Shown here: positions 48,621 to 57,210 of the stretch, piece by piece | Layout: each line of letters begins with the position of its first letter | How positions within the stretch are numbered: position 1 is the stretch's first letter | Source of the DNA: Prochlorococcus sp. AG-402-K14 | Lineage (GTDB): Bacteria; Cyanobacteriota; Cyanobacteriia; PCC-6307; Cyanobiaceae | NCBI GenBank assembly: GCA_003216815.1 | Contig: QCIG01000002.1 | Location: 50,676 to 114,675 of the forward strand | Length of the DNA: 64,000 bases | Direction: 5' to 3' | The notes under the pieces: generated by a model | Database searches by the model: none | What the model was told of the DNA's origin: nothing | What the model saw: the letters and a program-made list of their open reading frames with translations, nothing else | Translations under genes and position numbers: made by a program

Positions 48621-49595
48621 ATGTTACTTAGTAGAGTTGCTGAATCACTTTATTGGATTAATAGATATTTAGAACGTGCAGAGAATATTTCTAGATTTGT
48701 TGAAGTTAGTGAGTCTATGGCTCTAGATTGTCCGCCTGGTAGTGCTGAACCATGGTTGCCTTTAATAGATGCTAGTGGTGATAGAAACGAATTCGATAAG
48801 AGTTATAAGAATAAAACTTCAAGCGATGTAATAAGTTTTCTTATTAAAGATAGAGAGAATCCAAATAGCATTGTTAGTTGTATTTATATGGCAAGAGAAA
48901 ATGCTCGCCAAATAAGAGATGTTATTACTTCTGAGATGTGGGAACAAATAAATAGTTTGTTTTGGAGTATTCAGGAGGGTGAGGTCATTTGGCATCAACC
49001 TGCTCAAGAACAATTATTCGAAATAAGAAGAAGTTGCCAGTTATTTTATGGAGTTACAGATGCTACTTTTAGTCATGATATTGCATGGCATTTTAGTAAA
49101 TTAGGAAGGTTGATTGAGAGAGCGGATAAAACTTCTAGAATATTAGATGTAAAATATTTTTTGCTTTTACCAAATCTAAATGAGCTTGGTGGAGCGTTAG
49201 ATGAGCTGCAATGGATTTCTTTATTACGCTCAGCGGGAGCTTATCAAATGTTTAGAAGATCTGAACAAGGATCAATAACTCCTAATGCAATCGCAAGTTT
49301 TTTACTATTAGATCCTATTTTCCCAAGATCTGTGAGATTTTGTCTTGAGGGTATTAAAGAATCTTTAGGTAAGATTCAAAATTCACCTGTTTCTGAGAAG
49401 CCAAATGATCTGGAATGTTTAATAGGTTTATTACTATCAAAATGGAGTTTTGTAAGAATAGATCACTTAATTAAAAATGGTTTGCATGAGGCTATTGATA
49501 GTCTTCAAATTGATTTAAATAAATTAAATGATCTTATACATAGCTTTTATTTTATAAACGAAAAGGGATTTGATTTTGATTCTTTACAAGAATGA
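48621..49595 (+). CDS. Alpha-E domain protein (DUF403)
   Basis: 324 residues, all-helical. MLLSRVAESLYWINRYLERAENISRFVEV at the start and HDIAWHFSKLGRLIERADKTSRILDVKYF in the middle are hallmark alpha-E motifs with conserved RxExxxR pattern. The family always accompanies the circularly permuted ATP-grasp enzyme and is proposed to help peptide synthesis or modification. It starts 5 bases after the ATP-grasp stop and overlaps the transglutaminase start by 4 bases. Confidence 0.9.
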   Translation: MLLSRVAESLYWINRYLERAENISRFVEVSESMALDCPPGSAEPWLPLIDASGDRNEFDKSYKNKTSSDVISFLIKDRENPNSIVSCIYMARENARQIRDVITSEMWEQINSLFWSIQEGEVIWHQPAQEQLFEIRRSCQLFYGVTDATFSHDIAWHFSKLGRLIERADKTSRILDVKYFLLLPNLNELGGALDELQWISLLRSAGAYQMFRRSEQGSITPNAIASFLLLDPIFPRSVRFCLEGIKESLGKIQNSPVSEKPNDLECLIGLLLSKWSFVRIDHLIKNGLHEAIDSLQIDLNKLNDLIHSFYFINEKGFDFDSLQE

Positions 49596-50440
49596 AAAAG
49601 AAAATAATTCACAAACTATTTTATTCTTATGAAGAGCCCGTCTCTCTTAGCGAGCATTTGATTTGTATGAAACCCAGGTCTGGCGGCTTCCAGAAGTTAA
49701 ATTATTTTGATCTTGAAATTAATCCCTATCCCCATTCAATATTTCCTTTGATCTCTGCTAATGGAGATGATATTTTTAAAGTATTTTTTAAAGAACCTAC
49801 TGATTCTCTTCTTATTAAGACAGAAAGTGAAATTGAGACACAGATTCATCCAGATTTATATCAATTAAAAAATTATAATGATCTAAGTTTACCTATGAAA
49901 ATAGAAGGAGAAAATAGCTCATTGAATGGATTTATTCAAGGTTGGTTCCTTAATGGACAACATGATCCAGCAGCTATTCAAATTGCTCAAGAGGCATTGG
50001 TAGGGATCGAAAATAATGTATTGGACTTTTTATATCAATTAATCGCTCTAATAAAAGATAGAGTTAAATATACACCTAGACATATTGGACCGGCATGGAC
50101 TGCAGGAAGAACTCTTAGAGAAAGAGTTGGTTCTTGCAGGGATTTGGCGATTTTGTTAATGGAGACTTGTCGATGCGTTGGCATACCTAGTCGTTTCGTT
50201 AGCGGGTATCAATTTATGGACCAACCCCCAGAAAAATATGAACTTCATGCATGGACTGAGATTTTTATACCTGGTTTTGGATGGAGAGGATTTGATCCAA
50301 GCGGTTGTGGTTTGATTAATAGTAAATATATAACCCTAGCCTCTTCTTCTAAGTCTGAACTTGTAGCTCCAGTAAGAGGAAGTTTTACTGGTGCTCCTGA
50401 CTTGAAAAGTGAATTACAGTGGAATATTGAAATTATCTGA
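49592..50440 (+). CDS. Transglutaminase-like cysteine peptidase
   Basis: 282 residues with an N-terminal beta domain (about 1-110, typical of bacterial transglutaminase N-terminal region) and a papain-like core. The catalytic triad is visible: Cys182 in RVGSCRDLAILLMETCR, His219 in YELHAWTEIFIPG and Asp235 in WRGFDPSG. No signal peptide is seen. It probably cleaves or ligates the peptide made by the ATP-grasp partner (inference). Third gene of the coupled operon. Confidence 0.92.
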   Translation: MKKKIIHKLFYSYEEPVSLSEHLICMKPRSGGFQKLNYFDLEINPYPHSIFPLISANGDDIFKVFFKEPTDSLLIKTESEIETQIHPDLYQLKNYNDLSLPMKIEGENSSLNGFIQGWFLNGQHDPAAIQIAQEALVGIENNVLDFLYQLIALIKDRVKYTPRHIGPAWTAGRTLRERVGSCRDLAILLMETCRCVGIPSRFVSGYQFMDQPPEKYELHAWTEIFIPGFGWRGFDPSGCGLINSKYITLASSSKSELVAPVRGSFTGAPDLKSELQWNIEII

Positions 50441-50525
50441 ATTGTATGGAAATTATGAATGGACTCACTTATTGATAAATCTTCGATCAGTCTTTCTCGT
50501 TTCTGCCTCCTTCTTGATAGTTATA

Positions 50526-50697
50526 TCTGTTCTAACTTCGTTCTAGTCTTCTAACTTACGTCTAACCGCGATTTTTGCTCGTAATCGACTGGTATGACTG
50601 GACGTGATGGAGTTTTTATTCAACGTATAAGCGTCCAGTCATAGCAGGGGTTCTCAAAGGTTAGAAGAGGTGCTATTCAAACCTTTGTTCTAACTTT
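50526..50697 (+). repeat. att-like repeat copy 3 with perfect 12-bp hairpin
   Basis: TATGACTGGACG (50593-50604) and CGTCCAGTCATA (50632-50643) are exact reverse complements around a loop that holds the ychF-end core ATGGAGTTTTTATTCAACGTATAA. Left arm: TTCTAACTT, TTCTAGTCT, TCTAACTT, GTCTAACC at about 10-11-base spacing; right arm: TTCTAAC. It fills the middle of the 459-base gap before the TPR-sulfotransferase. The rest of the gap shows no gene. Confidence 0.85.
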
Positions 50698-50899
50698 TGA
50701 ATCTCTAATACTTTTAAAATAAAAAGATTGAGAAAGAATATAGCTATTGAAATTTGTTTGAAGACATTATGGAATTGATTGTGTTAAACCAAAAAAGAGA
50801 AAACATCACATAACAATTTTTGGAACTCCTTGTGGAAAGTTAAGGAATCTATATTATTTTGGTAACTTAGTATTTTGACCATATTCAAGATCAAAAGAT

Positions 50900-52711
50900 A
50901 TGAAAGGTTTTGGGAATAGACAAAGCAATAGGAAGAAAATAACAAGTTCCAATCTTCAAAAAGAAATTAATAAGATTAGTAATATTTCCAATGAGCAATT
51001 AGTTTTAAAGGCACTAAAGTATCATTCCGATGGTGACTTATTAAATGCTGAAAGACAATATAAGTTATGCCTAAGACAAGGTTCTAATGATCCTAGAGTC
51101 TTATCTAATTATGGCTTGATCTGTAAAGAAGCAGGTAGATTTGATGAAGCGATAAAACTATGGACGAAATCAACTCGATTGTATCCAGTAAATCCAAGAC
51201 CATATTTCAATCTTGCAAATTTGTTAATAGATATACGAAGATTTAAAGAAGCTGAAAAGTTCATAAAAGAAGGGATTAGTCTTAATCCTAATGAAGCAAA
51301 AATGCATTATAATTTAGGCATAATATTAAGAAATAATAGGAAATATAAAGAAGCAATTTTATCATTTAATAAAGCAATTCAGCTTAAACCTGAATTCACC
51401 GAAGCTCATTCCAATCTGGCTGAAGCTTTTCTTGAAATTGGCGATATAAAAGATGCAAAAAAATCTATTATAAAAGCCATTAAAATTGACCCTAAAGATG
51501 CCAATTTGTATTTAAATTTTAGTAAAATATTAAAAGAAAATAGGGAATTAAAAGATGCAGAAATAAATATCAAAAAAGCAATTATATTGAATCCTAATTT
51601 CGCAGAGGCTCATTCTAATCTTGGTGCTAACTTTAGTCATTTGGGTAAATTAAAAGAAGCAGAATCATCTATTTGTAAAGCTATCGAATTGAATCCCAAT
51701 TACGCAAAAGCTTACTATTTGCTTTCTCTACTTAAATCATCTAATTATAAAAAAGAATTCAAAAATAAACTATTTTCTAAATCCATTTTAAATAAACAAA
51801 CAGAAAAAGATAAAATTGATATTTATTTTGCAAGATCAAATATTCTTCATATTGAAAGAGATTATAAATCAAGTGCTGTTAATCTTTTATTAGCTAATAA
51901 TTTAAAATTAGATCTCGCAGGATCTCAGCCAGAAGGATTAATAAATAAATCAAAAAAATTACTTTTTGAATCCGAAAAATTAGAAATATATGAAAAAGAT
52001 AATGAAAACTCTTTTTCAAGTATTTTTATTGTAGGAATGCCAAGAAGTGGATCAACATTATTAGAATCAATTCTTAGTATGAATGGTAATGTTAATGATT
52101 TGGGCGAAACTAATATCCTTGAAGAATCATATGAAGAGTCAAAAAAACTCGATGAAAGATTAACTCTAGCAGAAATATATAGGAATAAAATAAATGATTA
52201 TAAAAGTAAATTGAGTATATCCACCAACAAGTGGTTATATAACTATCAATATACAGGTATAATTAGCAGGCAGATACCTAAAGCAAAAATTATCCATTGT
52301 TTTCGAAATCCTTTAGATAACATTCTTTCTATTTATCGTGCACATTTTGAAGGGAATGAATATTCATCATCATTAGTTGATTGTGCAAGGGTTTATTTAG
52401 ATCAAGAAGAAGTAATGGCAGAATATAAAACTAGATTTCGATCTCAAATATATGATTTAAATTACGACTTATTAGTTAGCAATCCAAATCAAGAAATTAA
52501 ATCTTTGATTTCTTGGTTGGATTGGGAATGGGACGAGTGTTATTTGTCGCCTCATCTGAATCCGCGCTCAGTATCTACAGCAAGTAGCGTACAAGTTCGT
52601 ACTCCAATAAATTCAAAATCTATTGGCGGATGGAAAAACTATAGAGATATGCTTCATCCTGCTATTGAAATACTTTCTAAAACTGATAGATACAGAGAGT
52701 TGGATTGTTAA
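50900..52711 (+). CDS. TPR-sulfotransferase fusion protein
   Basis: 603 residues. Residues about 30-285 carry seven or so TPRs (for example AHSNLGANFSHLGKLKEAESSICKAIELNPNYAKAYYL). Residues about 370-600 are a sulfotransferase: PAPS 5'-loop IFIVGMPRSGSTLLESILSMN, 3'-phosphate loop IIHCFRNPLDNILSIYRAHF and a C-terminal LNPRSVSTASSVQVRTPI. Soluble, cytoplasmic or periplasmic location unclear. It likely sulfates a surface glycan or protein Tyr. A close paralogue lies about 10 kb on. It is the only gene between att-like copies 3 and 4. Confidence 0.88.
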   Translation: MKGFGNRQSNRKKITSSNLQKEINKISNISNEQLVLKALKYHSDGDLLNAERQYKLCLRQGSNDPRVLSNYGLICKEAGRFDEAIKLWTKSTRLYPVNPRPYFNLANLLIDIRRFKEAEKFIKEGISLNPNEAKMHYNLGIILRNNRKYKEAILSFNKAIQLKPEFTEAHSNLAEAFLEIGDIKDAKKSIIKAIKIDPKDANLYLNFSKILKENRELKDAEINIKKAIILNPNFAEAHSNLGANFSHLGKLKEAESSICKAIELNPNYAKAYYLLSLLKSSNYKKEFKNKLFSKSILNKQTEKDKIDIYFARSNILHIERDYKSSAVNLLLANNLKLDLAGSQPEGLINKSKKLLFESEKLEIYEKDNENSFSSIFIVGMPRSGSTLLESILSMNGNVNDLGETNILEESYEESKKLDERLTLAEIYRNKINDYKSKLSISTNKWLYNYQYTGIISRQIPKAKIIHCFRNPLDNILSIYRAHFEGNEYSSSLVDCARVYLDQEEVMAEYKTRFRSQIYDLNYDLLVSNPNQEIKSLISWLDWEWDECYLSPHLNPRSVSTASSVQVRTPINSKSIGGWKNYRDMLHPAIEILSKTDRYRELDC

Positions 52712-52732
52712 ATCATCTGCAAAATAAGAAGG

Positions 52733-52897
52733 TTAGACCTGTTCTAACTTTGTTCTATCTCTTCTAACTTACGTCTAACCTTGATTTTCGCCTATAATCA
52801 ACTGGTATGACTGGATCCTAAGGAGTTTTTATTCAACGTATAGCAGTCAAGTCATAGCAAAGGGTTCTAAGTATCCTCAATAGAGTCTTGTCTAACT
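52733..52897 (+). repeat. att-like repeat copy 4
   Basis: Left arm GTTCTAACTTTGTTCTATCTCTTCTAACTTACGTCTAACC is nearly the same as that of copy 3. Core GGAGTTTTTATTCAACGTATAG, followed by CAGTCAAGTCATAGCAAAGGGTTCT as in copy 1. Flanking TATGACT/AGTCATA pair as a short hairpin. It accounts for part of the 417-base gap to the oxygenase gene. The remainder holds only an 8-bp hairpin GCCTGCTA/TAGCAGGC (53005-53039). Confidence 0.8.
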
Positions 52898-53128
52898 TTT
52901 TAGCCGTTTTCATGAAAGATGTCTCGTCTCGTTGCATTGCTTTGTCAGACTTTTAATGCTGAGATTTAACCCTTAAATAACGCTGTAATCAATTCTTGGC
53001 CCCTGCCTGCTATGAGCTTTTGTTCGTTGTCTAGCAGGCTAGGCTTTCCGCGAGCTTCTCAACTTTGTCAAAAGGATCTTGCCTAACTTTTGAGTTGATG
53101 TATATGAGATTCTATTTATTTGTGATAA

Positions 53129-53815
53129 TTAATCAACAACACTAAATGAGTATCTTTTGTCTTTATCAATACAATTTTTTGGCATTGAATTAAAACTTAG
53201 TGTTAATCGTTCATCCCCCTTATTAGGGATTTCATATCCATGAGAATTATGACTTCTCCAAAGAAATACCTGACCTTCTTTAGCATTTATAGTAATAGAT
53301 TTTGAATTATAGAGATTATTGACGTCTGGATTTTTTGGTGTAGTTATATTTGGTGAGTTATATATTAAAACTCTATCATTTAAAAAATTTAATTGAGTAT
53401 GAATCTCATGATTAAAGTTTATAAAATAATTTCCGGAGATATATGAATTGCCGTGATAATGATAAGCCAGAGTTGAATTTTTGCTTGAATTATTTAACCA
53501 TGCATCGCTAATCACTATATCTTCGCAAATATGACCAATTGTTTTTATATATGTAAGGATCATTAATTTTAGGTCTTTTTTTAGATTTAAAAGTGTCTGA
53601 AATTGGTTGAAGATATTCTGATTATAACTATTACAAATATGTGTTGTATATTTTTCTGTTGGAAATTGTTGTCTTAATTCTTTTGGTGCTTGTCTTTCAA
53701 TTAATTGTGCAGACTTTTTATAATTTAAATGTTTTTCAACTGGTAAAGTAAATATTCCAATTGGTTCTGGATTTATGTTTAAGATTTTTAATGGATATGA
53801 TTGATTTTCTACCAT
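53129..53815 (-). CDS. 2OG-Fe(II) oxygenase-like protein
   Basis: 228 residues. YHYHGNSYISGNYFINF resembles the metal-binding HxH...SGxYY segment and GQVFLWRSHNSHGYEIPNKGDERLTLSFNSMP the distal His plus Arg that binds 2-oxoglutarate in the TIGR02466-type putative 2OG-Fe(II) oxygenases. Such proteins are common in marine cyanobacteria and their phages and hydroxylate unknown substrates. There is no signal peptide. It is the only gene between att-like copies 4 and 5. Confidence 0.75.
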   Translation of the reverse strand: MVENQSYPLKILNINPEPIGIFTLPVEKHLNYKKSAQLIERQAPKELRQQFPTEKYTTHICNSYNQNIFNQFQTLLNLKKDLKLMILTYIKTIGHICEDIVISDAWLNNSSKNSTLAYHYHGNSYISGNYFINFNHEIHTQLNFLNDRVLIYNSPNITTPKNPDVNNLYNSKSITINAKEGQVFLWRSHNSHGYEIPNKGDERLTLSFNSMPKNCIDKDKRYSFSVVD

Positions 53816-54063
53816 TTTACAAAAGTTTTATTTTTGTCTTTTATATTATAACTAATATGATCTTAGTAATTAAATTATCATTGCTGATCCGTAGCTGAGG
53901 GAAATCATCCGTCATGTCAACGGGTTTTTGGAAAGGATTTCGACCTGTGACACAACTGTGATTCAATTTCTTAAGTTTGTGAAGTAATTATTTAAAAAGA
54001 ATTATCTATCAATTTCATCTTCAGTTGACTGATGCTTTAGTTGACTCAAAATTAAAAGATTGA

Positions 54064-54219
54064 AATGGAAAACGAAATCAGGAACATACGCTTCCTAAAC
54101 GTTCAGACATAGGAATTGGAGCAGGGGCTGATTAAACTCTTTATGACGTTGGCAGTGATAAGACTCACTTCTTAACGGTTGGTGATGTCACTAAATCCAA
54201 AGGGCGAGGCTTCGAGTAA
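54064..54219 (+). pseudogene. Possible gene remnant
   Basis: One frame reads HTLPKRSDIGIGAGAD, stop, then TLYDVGSDKTHFLTVGDVTKSKGRGFE and a final stop. The Gly/Asp-rich composition looks like secreted-protein sequence and not random translation. No start codon or ribosome site is convincing. I take it as decayed coding DNA in the 690-base gap between the oxygenase and the methyltransferase; apart from this and att-like copy 5 I see nothing in the gap. Confidence 0.3.
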
Positions 54220-54292
54220 CAATTCTTTCTGAGAGAATTTGGAGGATAGTCCGGTTAAGGGACTTATTCCTGTCTCAAGGTGTCTAGAAAAC

Positions 54293-54453
54293 AGTCTAAC
54301 TTTTTGTTGTATGGCCTAACCCTGACTTCTGCTTGTAATCAATAGGTATGACTGAATGTATAGGAGTTTTTATGCAACGTCTGGAAAGTTATTTATAGCA
54401 AGGGCTTCCAAAGCCGGACTGATGTTTTGTCTAATTAATTAGTCTGACTTCTT
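54293..54453 (+). repeat. att-like repeat copy 5
   Basis: GTCTAAC, then GCCTAACCCTGACTTCTGCTTGTAATCAATAGGTATGACTGAATG, core GGAGTTTTTATGCAACGTC and a variant right half GGAAAGTTATTTATAGCAAGGGCTTCC. The right half is shared with copy 6, so these two may be the ends of one inserted element. Confidence 0.7.
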
Positions 54454-54505
54454 TAAATCATGAAATTGGTTTAAGACAAAAGTGTTTAATAAATTAAAAT
54501 ATTAA

Positions 54506-55264
54506 GTGTTAGAATATGAAAAAGTATTAGAAATGAATATTGAAAATTATTTCCCAATATCATCACAGTCATCTATTGAAGATAAAACAGTTCTATTGAA
54601 GTTAAAAGAGTTTATTAGGCAAAAATATTCTAAATATAATTATGTGGAAATAGGATCTTTCTTAGGAGGCTCGTTGGCCCCGTATTTAATGGATAGCTGT
54701 TGCATAAAAGTATTGAGTGTTGATGATAGAGAACGACAGCAACCTGATGAACGTGGTGTTATTTATGATTATGCAAAAATTACAAATCAAACAATGCTTG
54801 ATAAGATTTTGTCAAAAGGTTTAAATATAGAAAAACTTGAGACATTTGATGGTGATTTGAAAGATTTTTTAAATAAAAGTTCTAGTAAAAATACAAAATA
54901 TCATATCGCATTTATTGACGGTGAGCATACAAACTCTGCATGTTTTAGTGATTTTGTTAATGTAAGAAAGCTTCTTGAGGTTGATTCTATTGTCGCTTTC
55001 CATGATAGTCATTTGATATTTTCTGCATTGAAGAATATACAAACTCTTCTTGAATCTGAGGGGGCTAAATTTAAATTTATCAAAGTTTTAAACAGTGATG
55101 TCTCTTTTATTTTGTTTGGTGACCTAGTTAATATTGATACCAAAAGCCTTATCGCGGATGATGAGAATTGGATGTATATGGCAGAGTCAAAACTTCTTTT
55201 AGAAATTTTTAATAATAGATTAAAGCTTGGAATTATAGCTCCAAGAGTTTTTAAAGCATATTGA
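54506..55264 (+). CDS. Class I SAM-dependent methyltransferase-like protein (Methyltransf_24 type)
   Basis: 252 residues from a GTG; an ATG nine codons later (MNIENYFPISS) is an alternative. Motif I KYNYVEIGSFLGGSLAPYLMD and the acidic loop YHIAFIDGEHTNSACFSDFVNVRKLLEVDSIVAFHDSH match the class I fold used by small cyanobacterial and glycan-cluster methyltransferases. There is no membrane segment. It likely methylates a sugar or other small acceptor. It is the first gene after att-like copy 5. Its frame is open for 40 codons beyond the TGA, which may be chance. Confidence 0.7.
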   Translation: MLEYEKVLEMNIENYFPISSQSSIEDKTVLLKLKEFIRQKYSKYNYVEIGSFLGGSLAPYLMDSCCIKVLSVDDRERQQPDERGVIYDYAKITNQTMLDKILSKGLNIEKLETFDGDLKDFLNKSSSKNTKYHIAFIDGEHTNSACFSDFVNVRKLLEVDSIVAFHDSHLIFSALKNIQTLLESEGAKFKFIKVLNSDVSFILFGDLVNIDTKSLIADDENWMYMAESKLLLEIFNNRLKLGIIAPRVFKAY

Positions 55265-55484
55265 ATAATTTGTTTGAATAACCGGGTTTTTGAGAAATGC
55301 GAGGTTGCGATATTTGGATTCGATGCTTATAAAGAAATTTTTTGTAGTCAAAGTTTGATCACTCCGAGAGTAGGGGGTAAGAACTAATACGAATGCTCAT
55401 TAGGATTAATCTAATTAAATGTTTGATCGAAATACTTATCTAAAATTCACTTCTTTCCTTTATAGTTGATCTCTATTGATATAT

Positions 55485-57101
55485 TTAATTTGCTACATCT
55501 TTTTCTTGCTCCTTATGTCTTATCTCGAAGACAGTTAAGTAGTTGAATTCACTAAATTGAATGGCTCTAGCATCTTTTTCGTAGGCACTTATGCATTTAT
55601 CGAGATCTTTAATTGGATATTTTGGTACTGTTTTAGCAAACACTAAAATTGATCTATCAGGGTACGTCTCTGGATCAAAACATATACATTTTAGGTGATC
55701 TTTAATTTGGCACATTACTTTAGCTTTAGATGGTGGAAGATTTATATGAGGAAAAAGATATTGCTGAAAATATAGTGTTTCCTTTGGGAAATTTTTAGTG
55801 AGATAAATTAGTTCTTGTTTTATTCCTTTTTGTGTATCAGTAATTGGCAATCTCCAAACCTTATCTAGTGGTGATTGCTTAGCATAAAATGTAAGCAATA
55901 GGAATAAGGATAAAGATAAAAGAATACTTTTATTAAAATTAAATCTATTTAATAATGGTATGATTTTACATATTATAATTCCTGGTAAGATTGAAAATAA
56001 TATAGGTGCAATTAAATCATCATAATGGTATTCAGAAGAATACATCGGCTGGGAATTTACTAGCAAATTTTGCATAATCACTGGTAATGCTATTATTCCG
56101 CTTCTCCAAAAAATTATTGGTAAAAAACCAAGCGGTAAAAACAACAAAAATACATAATTAAGCTTCAATCCCCAATCATCAAATATCCCAAGTCTAATTA
56201 ATTTCCCATAACTAGCTCCATTGATACTTGGAATAATAAATAGAACTATAATCAATAGGGAAGTGATACCAATAATGAATAAAAATATACTTTTTTTATA
56301 ATCTTTTTTCTGAAAAAATAGATAAAAACTAAATCCAATTAAAACTAAAGTAAGGTTTTCCTTGAAAAATAATAGAAAAATCAAAGATATTAACATTCTT
56401 CGCATTTTTCCTTCAATGAGATAAGAGAAGGCAAGTAAGATAAATGGTGCTGCAATTGATGAAGGATGGAAAGGGAACCCCATCGCTGCCCTCATTGGGA
56501 TATAAATCAACCAAAGTATTGATAAAAATAGAGATACTATGATTTTCTCAGATTTCTTTTTTGTATAATTGCTAGAAATTCGATAAATAATAATTGGGAC
56601 AAAGCTAAATGATATTGCCTGTGCTATTAGCAACCATCTTAGATCTGATTTAATCAGATAAAAAGGAGCAAAAACTGTCACAATTGGCGAAAAATGCTCA
56701 CCTAAGTGATTTTTTTCAAGCACAGAAGAGTAAAAAGGTTCTCCAAATGCAGTATTAAAAGCTATATTTCCATAAATGCCAGAGTCAAATGCACCCAGAT
56801 TAAAGCGGGCAAACATATGAAAATATGTTATTAACCAAGTAAACAAAGATAAAAAGAATAAACTCCAAAAATAAAATATTGGATTAATCTTTAATACAAA
56901 ATTTTTGGTTTTTTTGAGATATATTTCATATTCTTGTTGCAACTTTTTGTTATTAATAAGGATGAGAAAAGTAAAACCAATTAAGGGGACTATAAGTGCT
57001 AATAAATGTAAATTCACTCCTCCTATACCAGATCCGTATATGATCAATGCTAAAAAACAATAGAAGCCATTGATTATATTAATCTTCTCATTTCTTTTCA
57101 T
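55485..57101 (-). CDS. DUF2079 polytopic membrane protein
   Basis: 538 residues with about ten to twelve hydrophobic helices. The region YFHMFARFNLGAFDSGIYGNIAFNTAFGEPFYSSVLEKNHLGEHFSPIV is the diagnostic N-terminal block of DUF2079, a GT-C-like family with an acidic and His-rich periplasmic loop. Such proteins may be lipid-linked glycosyl or phosphoryl transferases; function is unproven. The C-terminal 130 residues are soluble with two Cys pairs. It lies between the methyltransferase and the RTX/DUF4214 gene, in the module bounded by att-like copies 5 and 6. Confidence 0.82.
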   Translation of the reverse strand: MKRNEKINIINGFYCFLALIIYGSGIGGVNLHLLALIVPLIGFTFLILINNKKLQQEYEIYLKKTKNFVLKINPIFYFWSLFFLSLFTWLITYFHMFARFNLGAFDSGIYGNIAFNTAFGEPFYSSVLEKNHLGEHFSPIVTVFAPFYLIKSDLRWLLIAQAISFSFVPIIIYRISSNYTKKKSEKIIVSLFLSILWLIYIPMRAAMGFPFHPSSIAAPFILLAFSYLIEGKMRRMLISLIFLLFFKENLTLVLIGFSFYLFFQKKDYKKSIFLFIIGITSLLIIVLFIIPSINGASYGKLIRLGIFDDWGLKLNYVFLLFLPLGFLPIIFWRSGIIALPVIMQNLLVNSQPMYSSEYHYDDLIAPILFSILPGIIICKIIPLLNRFNFNKSILLSLSLFLLLTFYAKQSPLDKVWRLPITDTQKGIKQELIYLTKNFPKETLYFQQYLFPHINLPPSKAKVMCQIKDHLKCICFDPETYPDRSILVFAKTVPKYPIKDLDKCISAYEKDARAIQFSEFNYLTVFEIRHKEQEKDVAN

Positions 57102-57210
57102 TTAATCCCTTACTTGGGCTAGCTGCCCCGCAAAAAAAAATAATAGAAAGATACGACCCTGAAATTTTAGTTTTTTATAAAAATTTATACATCTTTAGTT
57201 ACACTAACTA

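Noticed and set aside
55262-55387. Stop-codon readthrough of the methyltransferase gene (40 further open codons)
   Set aside because: The extension has no recognisable motif, and 40 open codons is weak evidence in this context.
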